64,000 nucleotides of DNA. It comes from Petroclostridium xylanilyticum. Lineage in GTDB: Bacteria > Bacillota > Clostridia > SK-Y3. The DNA lies in assembly GCF_002252565.1 (NCBI RefSeq), contig NZ_NPML01000019.1:62001-126000 (forward strand). The letters run 5' to 3'. The notes beneath the pieces were generated by a model. It did not search any database. It saw only the letters and a list, made by a program, of their open reading frames with translations, and had not been told where the DNA came from. The translations under genes were made by a program, and so were the position numbers. Shown one piece after another: positions 1-7,103 of this stretch. Position 1 is the stretch's first letter; each line of letters begins with the position of its first letter.

Positions 1-1311
1 AGGTCTCCAGTAGTATTCACTTTCATGCTGTGCCACTCTTACATTTGTGTATTGTGAAACTGTATAATCAGTTGTAGTAACAACTATAACAGAATGATAC
101 CATGTCTGAGTATCGGGATTGTAAAATTGCAGAATATCACCCTGTTTCATAGGAGTGCTTAAATTTGTATATACTGAATTATTATTATATCCGTCAGCTT
201 TAGGACCGTTACCAGTATTTGAAGTGGCATAATTCCAAAGATTTGATACGCTACAAAAGTTTGTTATAGGGTCACCATATGGTGAATCATAATTTCTACC
301 ATACCATTGACTTGTTTGCCTATAATTATTAGCCACCCTTGCTCTTAACGCTTGCGCAGTTGAATTATTATAATAACTTGAATCATATCCAATGTCAGAA
401 ATATCATAACCACTGCAACCGCCATATCCGCTCCAAATACATTGTGAAGCAAAATTAGTGCAATCAAGGCTTGCTCTTTTAAATATGTAGTTCTCGTAAT
501 GATCTCCAAACCACCAACCATAATAACGGGAATCTGATGCTGTATAACTTACATTAACCAATGTTGTACTTAGAGAGGAACTGTTTACAACAACATTTCC
601 TAGATTCAAAGATGTGTTTAACTTGGCAGCATTATCAGCTTTTTGCTTTTCTTCCGGTAATTTTTCATTTCGCTTGCTATATAAATCATCAACAATCTTG
701 AGTTCTTCTAAATTACCATTGATGCTGTTATTGATACTGGACATTTTAGCTTTTATAGTATCTTTGACTATTTGGATGTCAATACTTGTAGTATCTATTC
801 CAATAACAGCAAAATCGTCGTTTCCTTTCCTTAATTTAACTTTATATAGAGCGCCCATTGAACTATTTTCATTTTTATTAAAAACATAAGATACATTAAC
901 ATAAACAATAACGTCAATATCATCAGTGTTTTCCTTAACTTCTTTAATAATAAATTGATCTACTGATATATTTTTAATGCCATTATGGAATATATTGTAC
1001 AGATTACTTTTATACTCTAAGTCTTTAAGAATTATATAAGTATTGATATCAGATGAAGATTGCTTGAAATTTGATATATCCCCAGTCTCCAATATCTTAT
1101 ACAGATTATTGAAGTAGTTATAGAGATAATCGCCAAATTCTTTATACTGACCAATATTATAAATCTTTTCTATATTTTTTGTTTTACTTATGTCTTGCTT
1201 TAGATCTTTTGCTCCTGTGTTTTCAATTGCGTAAGTTGCTGATGAAAGAAATGAAATCACCAAAAAGCTTACTAATAAAAGTAATGATGCTTTCTTAAAA
1301 ATATTTTTCAT
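1..1311 (-). CDS. Exported protein with C-terminal amidase-like domain (3' end cut by window)
   Basis: An open frame runs from ATG at 1311 to the window edge without a stop, about 437 codons. The first 28 residues form a signal peptide (Lys-rich start, hydrophobic LLLVSFLVISFLSS core). Residues up to about 200 are Lys/Asp-rich and without a clear family. The following part contains RASLDCTNFASQCIWSGYGG, the hallmark of the 'putative amidase domain' family (PF12671 type), with a Cys in the DCTNFASQ motif as the likely catalytic residue; it continues with QGDILQFYN and YHSVIV. The protein is probably secreted and acts on peptides or cell wall, but the substrate is unknown. It follows a small exported protein and is likely part of the same ECF sigma-linked locus. 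The family call rests on the Cys motif and its spacing. Confidence 0.8.
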   Translation of the reverse strand, partial: MKNIFKKASLLLLVSFLVISFLSSATYAIENTGAKDLKQDISKTKNIEKIYNIGQYKEFGDYLYNYFNNLYKILETGDISNFKQSSSDINTYIILKDLEYKSNLYNIFHNGIKNISVDQFIIKEVKENTDDIDVIVYVNVSYVFNKNENSSMGALYKVKLRKGNDDFAVIGIDTTSIDIQIVKDTIKAKMSSINNSINGNLEELKIVDDLYSKRNEKLPEEKQKADNAAKLNTSLNLGNVVVNSSSLSTTLVNVSYTASDSRYYGWWFGDHYENYIFKRASLDCTNFASQCIWSGYGGCSGYDISDIGYDSSYYNNSTAQALRARVANNYRQTSQWYGRNYDSPYGDPITNFCSVSNLWNYATSNTGNGPKADGYNNNSVYTNLSTPMKQGDILQFYNPDTQTWYHSVIVVTTTDYTVSQYTNVRVAQHESEYYWRP

Positions 1312-1379
1312 GGTAATATCTCCTCTCTAATTTTTATTTAAATAGATTTAAATTTTATCAACAAAACGATATCATTGTT

Positions 1380-1811
1380 CTAATAAGTTACAGTCTTGCT
1401 GTAAATCGTGCCCGACTCGTATCCGCCGTCGCCGGATACATAGTAATATGTCTCAACCCTGTAAGTCCCACTGCTTACTTGATATGTTTCCAGTATGGAT
1501 GCCGACGAAGATGTTGAAGATTTAGACCAGCTTTTCACGTTTGACCATGATCCGTTAGAATAACGCTGCAAAGTAGACGTGAGATAAATGTTTTTTCCGG
1601 CCGGTGTTTTTTGCACATACCCATATATAGTGGCCGTTCCGCTTGATGAAATAGTGAGTGAGGTGCTTGCCTGGTTGATGTAAACATACTGAATGGACAC
1701 TATTGACTCCGGTGCTACGTTTGCTTCTCCTGCGGCCAACACTGTCGGTGCTGACACGGTCAGAAGAAGTAGCATGCCCAATGCTGCGGATAAAAACTTT
1801 TTCTTTAACAT
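1380..1811 (-). CDS. Small secreted protein, DUF6147-like
   Basis: The 143-residue product has a classical signal peptide (KKK start, hydrophobic stretch, VLAAG cleavage region near residue 27). The mature part is Ser/Thr/Tyr-rich beta-type sequence with a motif SWSNVKSWSKSS followed by GTYRVETYYYV. This resembles the small exported DUF6147 family of Firmicutes, whose function is unknown. The start is well supported by AGAGGAGG eight bases upstream. The same ribosome site can pair with an upstream CCTCTTCT (see the regulatory element at 1816-1880). Its leader resembles that of the 343-residue secreted gene at 2763-3794, so the two are probably co-regulated. Family assignment is tentative. Confidence 0.7.
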   Translation of the reverse strand: MLKKKFLSAALGMLLLLTVSAPTVLAAGEANVAPESIVSIQYVYINQASTSLTISSSGTATIYGYVQKTPAGKNIYLTSTLQRYSNGSWSNVKSWSKSSTSSSASILETYQVSSGTYRVETYYYVSGDGGYESGTIYSKTVTY

Positions 1812-1815
1812 AGAG

Positions 1816-1880
1816 AAAACCTCCTCTGATTTTTGTTCTTACTAATAAAACAAATCAGAAGAGGTTTTTGTGACAGGAAA
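1816..1880 (-). promoter_or_regulatory. Repeated leader: putative ECF promoter and RBS-pairing inverted repeat
   Basis: On the minus strand CTGTCACAAAAACCTCTTCT is followed by TGATTTGTTTTATTA, and then by the AGAGGAGG ribosome site. The same arrangement is found at 3905-3950. TGTCAC followed about 16-18 bp later by a T/A-rich element would fit an ECF sigma promoter. The arms AAACCTCTTCTGATTTGTT and its near complement around the ribosome site could also form a hairpin that hides the ribosome site. Both readings are inference. Confidence 0.5.
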
Positions 1881-1912
1881 AAAATAAAATTTTTATGAAT
1901 TTTCTTGAATTC

Positions 1913-2086
1913 CTATGAGCTTATGTCCGTGCCCGTCATTTCAATGTTTTCGGCGTTCCTGAACACTGCGTCCCTGTCCAGCGTAGAGGATATCATATGC
2001 AGGTATTCGTCGTATCAGAGCAGGTTTTGAACGCCCTGATTGGAATAATACTTAGCCGTTAACCCTTTGAACTCAAGTTTTTCCTG
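1913..2086 (-). pseudogene. Fragment of the anti-sigma factor gene (3' end, nonsense mutation)
   Basis: Read on the minus strand, this stretch translates as EKLEFKGLTAKYYSNQGV, then QNLL, a TGA stop, YDEYLHMISSTLDRD and ENIEMTGTDISS with a terminal TAG. It aligns residue by residue with the C terminus of the intact protein at 3980-4675 (ELEFKGLPAKYYSNQGV, NLLWYDDKYMYMVSSTLDRD). The conserved Trp codon TGG is here TGA. There is no start codon. It is a dead partial duplicate. The DNA just after it also copies the region after the intact gene, so the duplication included the next promoter. Confidence 0.85.
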
Positions 2087-2186
2087 AAACCATCAAAAAA
2101 CTGCCAGAAGTTCTTATAGGCTACCCCAAACAGTTAATGATTCTGTAAATCAAGTGCTTGCTGTATCCTTGGTAGCCATTAAAGCT

Positions 2187-2747
2187 TTAAAAAGGAATAC
2201 ACTTGTTTTCCTTCAGCAAAGCTTCTATATTTATATTGCTTATCACATCCGGTTCAGAGAATGATATTAAGTGAATCCAGAATTTCTGTCCTGCCTGGCG
2301 TATATTCACCGTAACATTACACGGAATTTGCCCGGGAATAAACTCTATAAGCTTAGCTGCATTAGTTCCATAATAGACATAATGCCACTCATTTTCAAAT
2401 ATTGCATTCTCTGTATGGGTAAATCTTTTTGCTCCGGCACTCCTTATCCATGCAATACCAACAAGATTTGGCCTGACAGAAGTCGCTTCGCTGGTTTTTT
2501 TCACCTCCCAAAAGCCCATAGAATCTTTAGTAACCAGAGCAAGCACTATCTCATGCTTTTTTGAACTGGTTTTTATAACTTTAAATTCCTTCATGACACT
2601 GTCATAGCTGTGCTCAATATCCTCAACATCACCTATATTCAAACCAGCTCTGACAAGTGCTAGTGAAAAACTACAGGACTGAAGAACAAAAAAACCGATT
2701 ACTGCAAAAATTAGAACCAATAATAATATAATGTGTGATTTTTTCAT
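2187..2747 (-). CDS. Membrane-anchored or lipoprotein of unknown function
   Basis: 186 residues. Residues 5-24 are one strongly hydrophobic segment (IILLLVLIFAVIGFFVL) followed by QSC, which is a weak lipobox (Leu-Gln-Ser-Cys). The protein may therefore be a lipoprotein or single-pass membrane protein with its C-terminal domain outside. No family is recognised in the rest (motifs GIAWIRSAGAKRFTHTEN, EFIPGQIPCNV). It starts 16 bases after the end of the secreted 343-residue gene and is probably co-transcribed with it. The 3' neighbour is the dead anti-sigma fragment. Confidence 0.65.
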   Translation of the reverse strand: MKKSHIILLLVLIFAVIGFFVLQSCSFSLALVRAGLNIGDVEDIEHSYDSVMKEFKVIKTSSKKHEIVLALVTKDSMGFWEVKKTSEATSVRPNLVGIAWIRSAGAKRFTHTENAIFENEWHYVYYGTNAAKLIEFIPGQIPCNVTVNIRQAGQKFWIHLISFSEPDVISNINIEALLKENKCIPF

Positions 2748-2762
2748 AATAAATACCCTTCT

Positions 2763-3794
2763 CTACTCACAGTGTAGTGGAAATTGCGGATAGCATGGAT
2801 ATATAGTCTGGACTTTCTTGCTTTCCGGCCCTGAAATTGTGATTTCGCTTATTGCATCGTGATATGTGCCACTGACATTATTGTATGCCCAAAGAGCCCT
2901 CGATGTGCTATTATAATATGTGGGAGTATGGTATAAATATCTTGTATCGGCCTCCAAATCCGGATAAACAACCCATGAGCCTGTTCCATTTTGTCTCCAG
3001 CTGTCTACATCAACAATATATGCAACTTCCGTAACACATTTTGTTGATATGTGTGACAGCCACTGATAGTCATCACTCTGACTTTCCAGTCTTACATATG
3101 TAAAAACAGCCGTTGTTTGTGTTTCCCATCTATAGGTTACATCAGATGGGTCAATATCTGAAACCGTTTTAAGCCCATCCCAGACAGATGATAATGCATC
3201 ATAAACAGTAATAGGGGTAGTTGCTATTGAACCTGCTGCAGACAATACAATGGATTCAATTAAATTGGTTATGCCCGCTTTCCAGTTTAAGCTAAAATTC
3301 ACTGTCCTCTGTCCTTCTTCCCATAAGCCTGAGTCTTCCGAGATAGGCTGGGCAATTAGTTTCTGAACATTGTAGTATTTACCGTTGTAATACTGATTAG
3401 AATAGCGATAGGATGCCCATGTATTAACGTTTGAACTTGGCGTAACTACATTTGCAATAACATCTGTTCCTGCAGATGCCTTGTTTGCGGTTTCTCCTTT
3501 TAATGCCTTATCCTTTATCGCTTTTGCTTCTGGAAATTGTCTTTCAACTTCTTCAAGTGTCAGAAACTCAACTCCTAGAGAATTGAGTTTAATATCTATT
3601 TCATTAAGCTTTGAAATGTCAACCGGTTTATTAAAGAACAGTTTTTGTCGCTCATCAAACAGCTTCATTATGCTCGCCTCTTTCAAGGCATCTTTGTCCT
3701 TGATATCCGCATTACTGTTTGCTGCAAAGCACGGAACTACTGAAAATGAGGCTATAATTGCAATCGCTAGCACTATACAAATTATTTTTCTCAT
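2763..3794 (-). CDS. Secreted protein of unknown function
   Basis: An upstream in-frame ATG exists, but the start at 3794 is preferred: AAAGGAGG lies eight bases before it and the protein then begins with a normal signal peptide (MRKIICIVLAIAIIASFSV, cleavage after CFA). The mature protein is about 318 residues. It has a charged alpha-helical part to about residue 90 (KDALKEASIMKLFDERQKLF) and then an aromatic beta-rich part (WASYRYSNQYYNGKYYNV, FSLNWKAGITNLIES). The C-terminal tail carries two Cys (IYPCYPQFPLHCE) that could form a disulfide. No family is recognised. Its leader carries the same putative promoter block as the gene at 1380-1811, pointing to control by the ECF factor at 4665-5207. 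Confidence 0.7.
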   Translation of the reverse strand: MRKIICIVLAIAIIASFSVVPCFAANSNADIKDKDALKEASIMKLFDERQKLFFNKPVDISKLNEIDIKLNSLGVEFLTLEEVERQFPEAKAIKDKALKGETANKASAGTDVIANVVTPSSNVNTWASYRYSNQYYNGKYYNVQKLIAQPISEDSGLWEEGQRTVNFSLNWKAGITNLIESIVLSAAGSIATTPITVYDALSSVWDGLKTVSDIDPSDVTYRWETQTTAVFTYVRLESQSDDYQWLSHISTKCVTEVAYIVDVDSWRQNGTGSWVVYPDLEADTRYLYHTPTYYNSTSRALWAYNNVSGTYHDAISEITISGPESKKVQTIYPCYPQFPLHCE

Positions 3795-3904
3795 GGTAGA
3801 AACCTCCTTTTTGTTTTTTAACACTGTTTGGCAAAGAACAATTCAACTAATAAACGTATATCGCCTTAAATAGCTCAACGGAATCATCTCCCTCGTTTTT
3901 TGTT

Positions 3905-3950
3905 CCCATTAAATAAAACAAATCAAAGGAGGTTTTTGTGACAGGAAATA
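3905..3950 (-). promoter_or_regulatory. Putative ECF-type promoter block (second copy)
   Basis: Minus strand CTGTCACAAAAACCTCCTTT then GATTTGTTTTATTTAATG. This closely matches the block at 1838-1880, and in both cases it starts about 31 bases after the last codon of an anti-sigma sequence. A TGTCAC -35 with a T/A-rich -10 fits ECF promoters. The AAACCTCCTTT part is also exactly complementary to AAAGGAGGTTT, the ribosome site of the gene it precedes, some 140 bases downstream. Confidence 0.45.
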
Positions 3951-3979
3951 AAAAATTTTTCAGAGAAATTTTCTGTACT

Positions 3980-4675
3980 TTATGGACTTAACTCCCTGCC
4001 TGTAATTTCAACGCTTTCCGCAATCTTAAACACGATGTCTCTATCCAGTGTTGATGACACCATATACATATACTTATCATCGTACCAGAGCAGGTTTTGA
4101 ACGCCCTGATTGGAATAATACTTGGCCGGTAAACCTTTGAACTCAAGTTCTTCCAGTTTTACACCTTCTGTATTTATGTTGATTGAAACGTTTTCAAGGC
4201 ACTGTTGGCTGTAGGATATAAAATCATTTTCCTTTTCATATTCCAGCAGAACAAGGCCGTCGGTGTTTTTATTGACCAGTTTAAATCCTTCCGGTATATA
4301 GGCCGGTTCATATATGGCAAATCCATCGGCCGCATCCTGAGATGACCGGCTTTCATTAAAGAATATATGAGTGAATTTTTCGTACACCTCGGTTATGAAT
4401 TCAAATACCGCGGTACGTACAGCCGATACGCTCATTGCGGACGCAAACAGAATAATGATTGCAGCAACAAAAGCGACCGCACGCCTACGCAAAAAAGCCA
4501 TTGCTCCAACCGGGCTTCTTGTTTTGCTTTGGCGTATAAGCTTTTTCATCTTTCGTTTAAACTCATTTGAGAACTCATACTCTATTTCATCGTCTGTAGG
4601 CAGGGTTTCTATCTCATATATGTCCGCTTGAATAACGGCTTCTTTAAGCATGTCTTCCGTAAAACTAATTGACAT
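3980..4675 (-). CDS. Anti-sigma factor-like membrane protein (DUF4367-type)
   Basis: 231 residues from the ATG at 4675, which has GGGAGG ten bases upstream and overlaps the sigma factor stop by 11 bases. The N-terminal 70 residues are acidic then basic and cytoplasmic. One membrane helix follows (AVAFVAAIIILFASAMSVSAV). The C-terminal 130 residues lie outside and contain FAIYEPAYIPEGFKLV, YSQQCLENVSININ, LPAKYYSNQGVQNLLWYDD and a final EITGREL, typical of DUF4367 sensor domains paired with ECF factors. The tight overlap with the sigma gene indicates translational coupling and a sigma/anti-sigma pair. A broken copy of its 3' end is found at 1913-2086. Confidence 0.85.
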   Translation of the reverse strand: MSISFTEDMLKEAVIQADIYEIETLPTDDEIEYEFSNEFKRKMKKLIRQSKTRSPVGAMAFLRRRAVAFVAAIIILFASAMSVSAVRTAVFEFITEVYEKFTHIFFNESRSSQDAADGFAIYEPAYIPEGFKLVNKNTDGLVLLEYEKENDFISYSQQCLENVSININTEGVKLEELEFKGLPAKYYSNQGVQNLLWYDDKYMYMVSSTLDRDIVFKIAESVEITGRELSP

Positions 4676-5207
4676 CGGCGCTTTCCTCCCTTTCCAGAAT
4701 TTCCTCAAGCCTGCGTTTTGTGCGCTCAAGCCGCTTCCTAACCGTCGCCTCAGATATATCCAACATCTTTGCTATTTCTTCATTTGAAAACTCTTGAACA
4801 TATTTCAGTGTCAGCACATCTTTATATATAACAGGCAACTTCAATACCGCCCTTGCAAGATGATCTAAATCCTCCGTAACGCTTATTGGTTCGGTTGTTA
4901 TACAGTATTCCACATCCTCAAGGGGAATTGTTGTGCGCCTTTTTCTTTGGTTATATAAATTGATGGCGGTGTTTCTAACCATAGTAACAATGTAGCTCTT
5001 AGTTTTGTGACAGGAAATTTCCCCCACTTTATCGAAATTCTCAAGAATTTTCAAAAACGTCTGATGTACAGCGTCCTCCGCGAGCCGTTCATCATTTAGG
5101 ATGCGGTTGGCGACATAGAACATAAGCTTCCTGTATGTAACATAAAGCAATTCAAATTTATTTTTATCCTCTTCGCCGTCAAGCATCGCCAGATATATTG
5201 GAAGCAT
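4665..5207 (-). CDS. ECF-type RNA polymerase sigma factor
   Basis: 180 residues from ATG at 5207, preceded by GGGAGGTGAC; a longer upstream frame has no ribosome site. Region 2 spans about residues 20-90 (YRKLMFYVANRILNDERLAED, AVHQTFLKILENFD, then TKSYIVTMVRNTAINLYNQR). Region 4 spans about 115-170 with a helix-turn-helix (LPVIYKDVLTLKYVQEFSNE, then EIAKMLDISEATVRKRLERT). There is no sigma-3 region, as expected for group 4 factors. It is followed directly by its probable anti-sigma factor and then by exported proteins whose promoters share TGTCACAAAAACC, so these are the likely regulon. A small HTH protein is encoded 20 bases upstream. Confidence 0.92.
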   Translation of the reverse strand: MLPIYLAMLDGEEDKNKFELLYVTYRKLMFYVANRILNDERLAEDAVHQTFLKILENFDKVGEISCHKTKSYIVTMVRNTAINLYNQRKRRTTIPLEDVEYCITTEPISVTEDLDHLARAVLKLPVIYKDVLTLKYVQEFSNEEIAKMLDISEATVRKRLERTKRRLEEILEREESADVN

Positions 5208-5226
5208 TTTGTCACCTCCCGCATTT

Positions 5227-5427
5227 TCATGCTCTGTTTTGTTTCCTCTCTCTTTGTGACTTAAGTCTGCCATCAATGGGTTTTTGGGCGTCTCTTGGTA
5301 TTGCCCATACACGGCTAAAACGCACAGCACCATCTATTCTGTTTTCCGCACACAGCTTTTGTATGCGCCTGACGGAGATACCCCACTTTTTCGAAGCTTC
5401 ATTTACAGACATGTAATCAGTTACCAT
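5227..5427 (-). CDS. Small helix-turn-helix DNA-binding protein
   Basis: 66 residues; GGGTGG precedes the ATG. Residues 6-45 (YMSVNEASKKWGISVRRIQK, then LCAENRIDGAVRFSRVWAIP) form an excisionase/MerR-like winged helix-turn-helix of the kind found in small Firmicutes regulators. The tail is basic (KSQRERKQNRA). It sits 20 bases upstream of the ECF sigma factor gene and probably begins that operon. Its target is unknown. Confidence 0.75.
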   Translation of the reverse strand: MVTDYMSVNEASKKWGISVRRIQKLCAENRIDGAVRFSRVWAIPRDAQKPIDGRLKSQRERKQNRA

Positions 5428-5939
5428 AGTGTTCCACCCAAATTTGCAATTATTAACAATTAATATTGTATACGTTTAAGCGAATAATATCAAGCCAAAA
5501 ACGGTTAAATTGGTTTACATTTCTTTTTCTCTTTTTCAAGTCATTAAACTTTCTGATATGTTCCCTCGAACAATCAACCGCCGTCTTTTCCGTCTACACA
5601 ACCCCGCCCGCCGGAAGCCGCCCCGGAAGGCTGTGGATGTGTTTCCACGAACAATCACACACATAAAAATACAGGGTTTCCCGGTATCTCCGCCGCCAGA
5701 AAACACATTTTCGGCAGATGGCAAATCACCGGAAAACCCTGTATTCAAGCCGTTTTTCAGGCTCTTATTTATTTTTTACATTTTGCATCAATACCACGCA
5801 CTCCACGTGCTTTGAGCGGTGAAAAGCACTTAAAAGAAAACACATGGGATATGTTTATGTACTCACATTAATTCTTTACGCTGACCTATTACACAAAATT
5901 GGTCGATTAGAGGAGTTTTATACCAAAAGGTGACTTGAC
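5428..5939. other. Non-coding gap with imperfect hairpin and short direct repeats
   Basis: No convincing gene is present. The strongest structure is an inverted repeat, ATACAGGGTTTCCCGGT at 5669-5685 against ACCGGAAAACCCTGTAT at 5728-5744 (16 of 17 pairs). On the minus strand this is followed by TATTTTTATG, so it could end transcription from the gene at 5940-6998. An imperfect direct repeat, CGAACAATCA, is seen near 5567 and 5648. Short frames across the gap are low-complexity and lack ribosome sites. Confidence 0.5.
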
Positions 5940-6998
5940 CTATGTTAAAGTGGTCTGATGAAGATTGTTAATAAATTTATCAAAGCATTCCATTGCTCTT
6001 CTAACCAATTCTTTGCTAGAAAATATCGGTTCCTCCGGTGGGACTTCGGGTTGATTTAACATTCCAATAAAGGGAGAAACATGAATAATCCTATGGCGAA
6101 ATCGAATAATTTTTTGCAAAAAGGAAAGTTCTTCAGATGTTAAGCCGATTTCACCGAACTTAATATTATATGCTTTATTATATGCTTTTTTGTTCTCCTT
6201 ATAATTTTGGAAGTTTATCTTTTTCTCAGCAATTATCTCTAAAAATGTCTTATTCTCATTTGCCGCCTTATCCCTTAAGTTCTCCGGGAACTGTTTATCA
6301 AGTTCTTCTTTAGAAAAACAACTGGTCACTAAGGCTTCAATATTAGGCTTAATGCCTTCTTGTTCCAATTCAATAAATCTTGTTTTGCAATAAACCTCAA
6401 AGCCTGTCACTAAAGTCGCAATAGATAAATTGGACATAACGGTTTCAAAAATATATCCATCTTCCGACGAACCTTTCTGCAATATTTGTATTGCCATAAG
6501 TGTATTTTTCCACGCTTCAATTGCAGTAGGTTGAAGTATTGGCTTACCTCCAACAAAAAAACTATAATGACCTATCTCAATCCCAGAATCTCCAATTCGT
6601 ATGATATCACCATTTTTTGTAATTCTAATTTTAGTAGATGACATTTCACCGGTAACTTTTGTTAGTTCTCCACCTTCTATGTATGGACCTACATACGCAT
6701 TTATTTCTTTAGGACTCCAAGTAAAAGCTATATATACTTTTGGTGCTTGCTTTACTTTTTCCAAATCAATAGTAGCGACTCTTGTCTCTGTACCTGGTGA
6801 GAAATGATAAAATACCAAGCTCATGAACTTTTTTTCAATTTTAAAGTAATGGGCCCCTGCTGGTATTTCAAATATGACGCCTCCTGGATCGTTTGGATCA
6901 AATAAACTATCTGAAGAATATTTGAATTCTATAGTCCCTTCCGGCCTACAAATTGCATCCCGAAGCTGTTTCAAAATATCGGTCGATAAATTGAGCAT
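5940..6998 (-). CDS. Unknown protein with C-terminal HEPN-like region
   Basis: 352 residues. The N-terminal 170 residues look beta-rich (FKYSSDSLFDPNDPGGVIFE, VYIAFTWSPKEINAYVGPY, SGIEIGHYSFFVGGKPI), like a carbohydrate-binding or concanavalin-type sandwich. The C-terminal 170 are helical and include ATLVTGFEVYCKTRFIELEQ and, at residues 299-306, RFRHRIIH, which fits the R-x4-H active motif of HEPN ribonucleases. HEPN proteins are common in defence and toxin systems; activity here is inferred from one motif. The gene has its own extended -10 promoter and a palindrome just before it. It lies beside the serine recombinases at the edge of the prophage, a usual place for cargo genes. No named family is recognised. 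Confidence 0.6.
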   Translation of the reverse strand: MLNLSTDILKQLRDAICRPEGTIEFKYSSDSLFDPNDPGGVIFEIPAGAHYFKIEKKFMSLVFYHFSPGTETRVATIDLEKVKQAPKVYIAFTWSPKEINAYVGPYIEGGELTKVTGEMSSTKIRITKNGDIIRIGDSGIEIGHYSFFVGGKPILQPTAIEAWKNTLMAIQILQKGSSEDGYIFETVMSNLSIATLVTGFEVYCKTRFIELEQEGIKPNIEALVTSCFSKEELDKQFPENLRDKAANENKTFLEIIAEKKINFQNYKENKKAYNKAYNIKFGEIGLTSEELSFLQKIIRFRHRIIHVSPFIGMLNQPEVPPEEPIFSSKELVRRAMECFDKFINNLHQTTLT

Positions 6999-7046
6999 AT
7001 CCTCCCCCCTATCTCGCGCAAATTAACTTTCATAAAAACAGTGTAC

Positions 7047-7077
7047 TGGTTGTACAACCAAACACACCAATATTATA
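7047..7077 (-). promoter_or_regulatory. Extended -10 promoter with 14-bp palindromic operator
   Basis: On the minus strand TGGTATAAT (extended -10, TATAAT at 7077-7072) is followed 12 bases later by the perfect palindrome TGGTTGTACAACCA (7060-7047), some 50 bases before the ATG of the HEPN-like gene. A palindrome placed just after the start of transcription suits repressor binding. It could instead be part of a recombinase attachment site, since it lies next to the serine recombinase gene. Confidence 0.5.
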
Positions 7078-7103
7078 CCATAATTTTCATGCAATTTGGG
7101 TTA

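Noticed and set aside
614-889. Plus-strand frame of 91 codons
   Set aside because: It is the complement of the exported amidase-like gene and has no ribosome site.
5003-5018. TTTTGTGACAGGAAAT inside the sigma factor gene, identical to 16 bases of the promoter-like block at 3934-3949
   Set aside because: It lies within the coding frame (ISCHKT) and lacks the following T/A-rich element, so it was not called a promoter; it may be chance or a trace of local duplication.
5536-5748. Minus-strand frame of 70 codons in the gap before the HTH gene
   Set aside because: Low-complexity Arg/Gly-rich translation across the hairpin and repeats, with no ribosome site.
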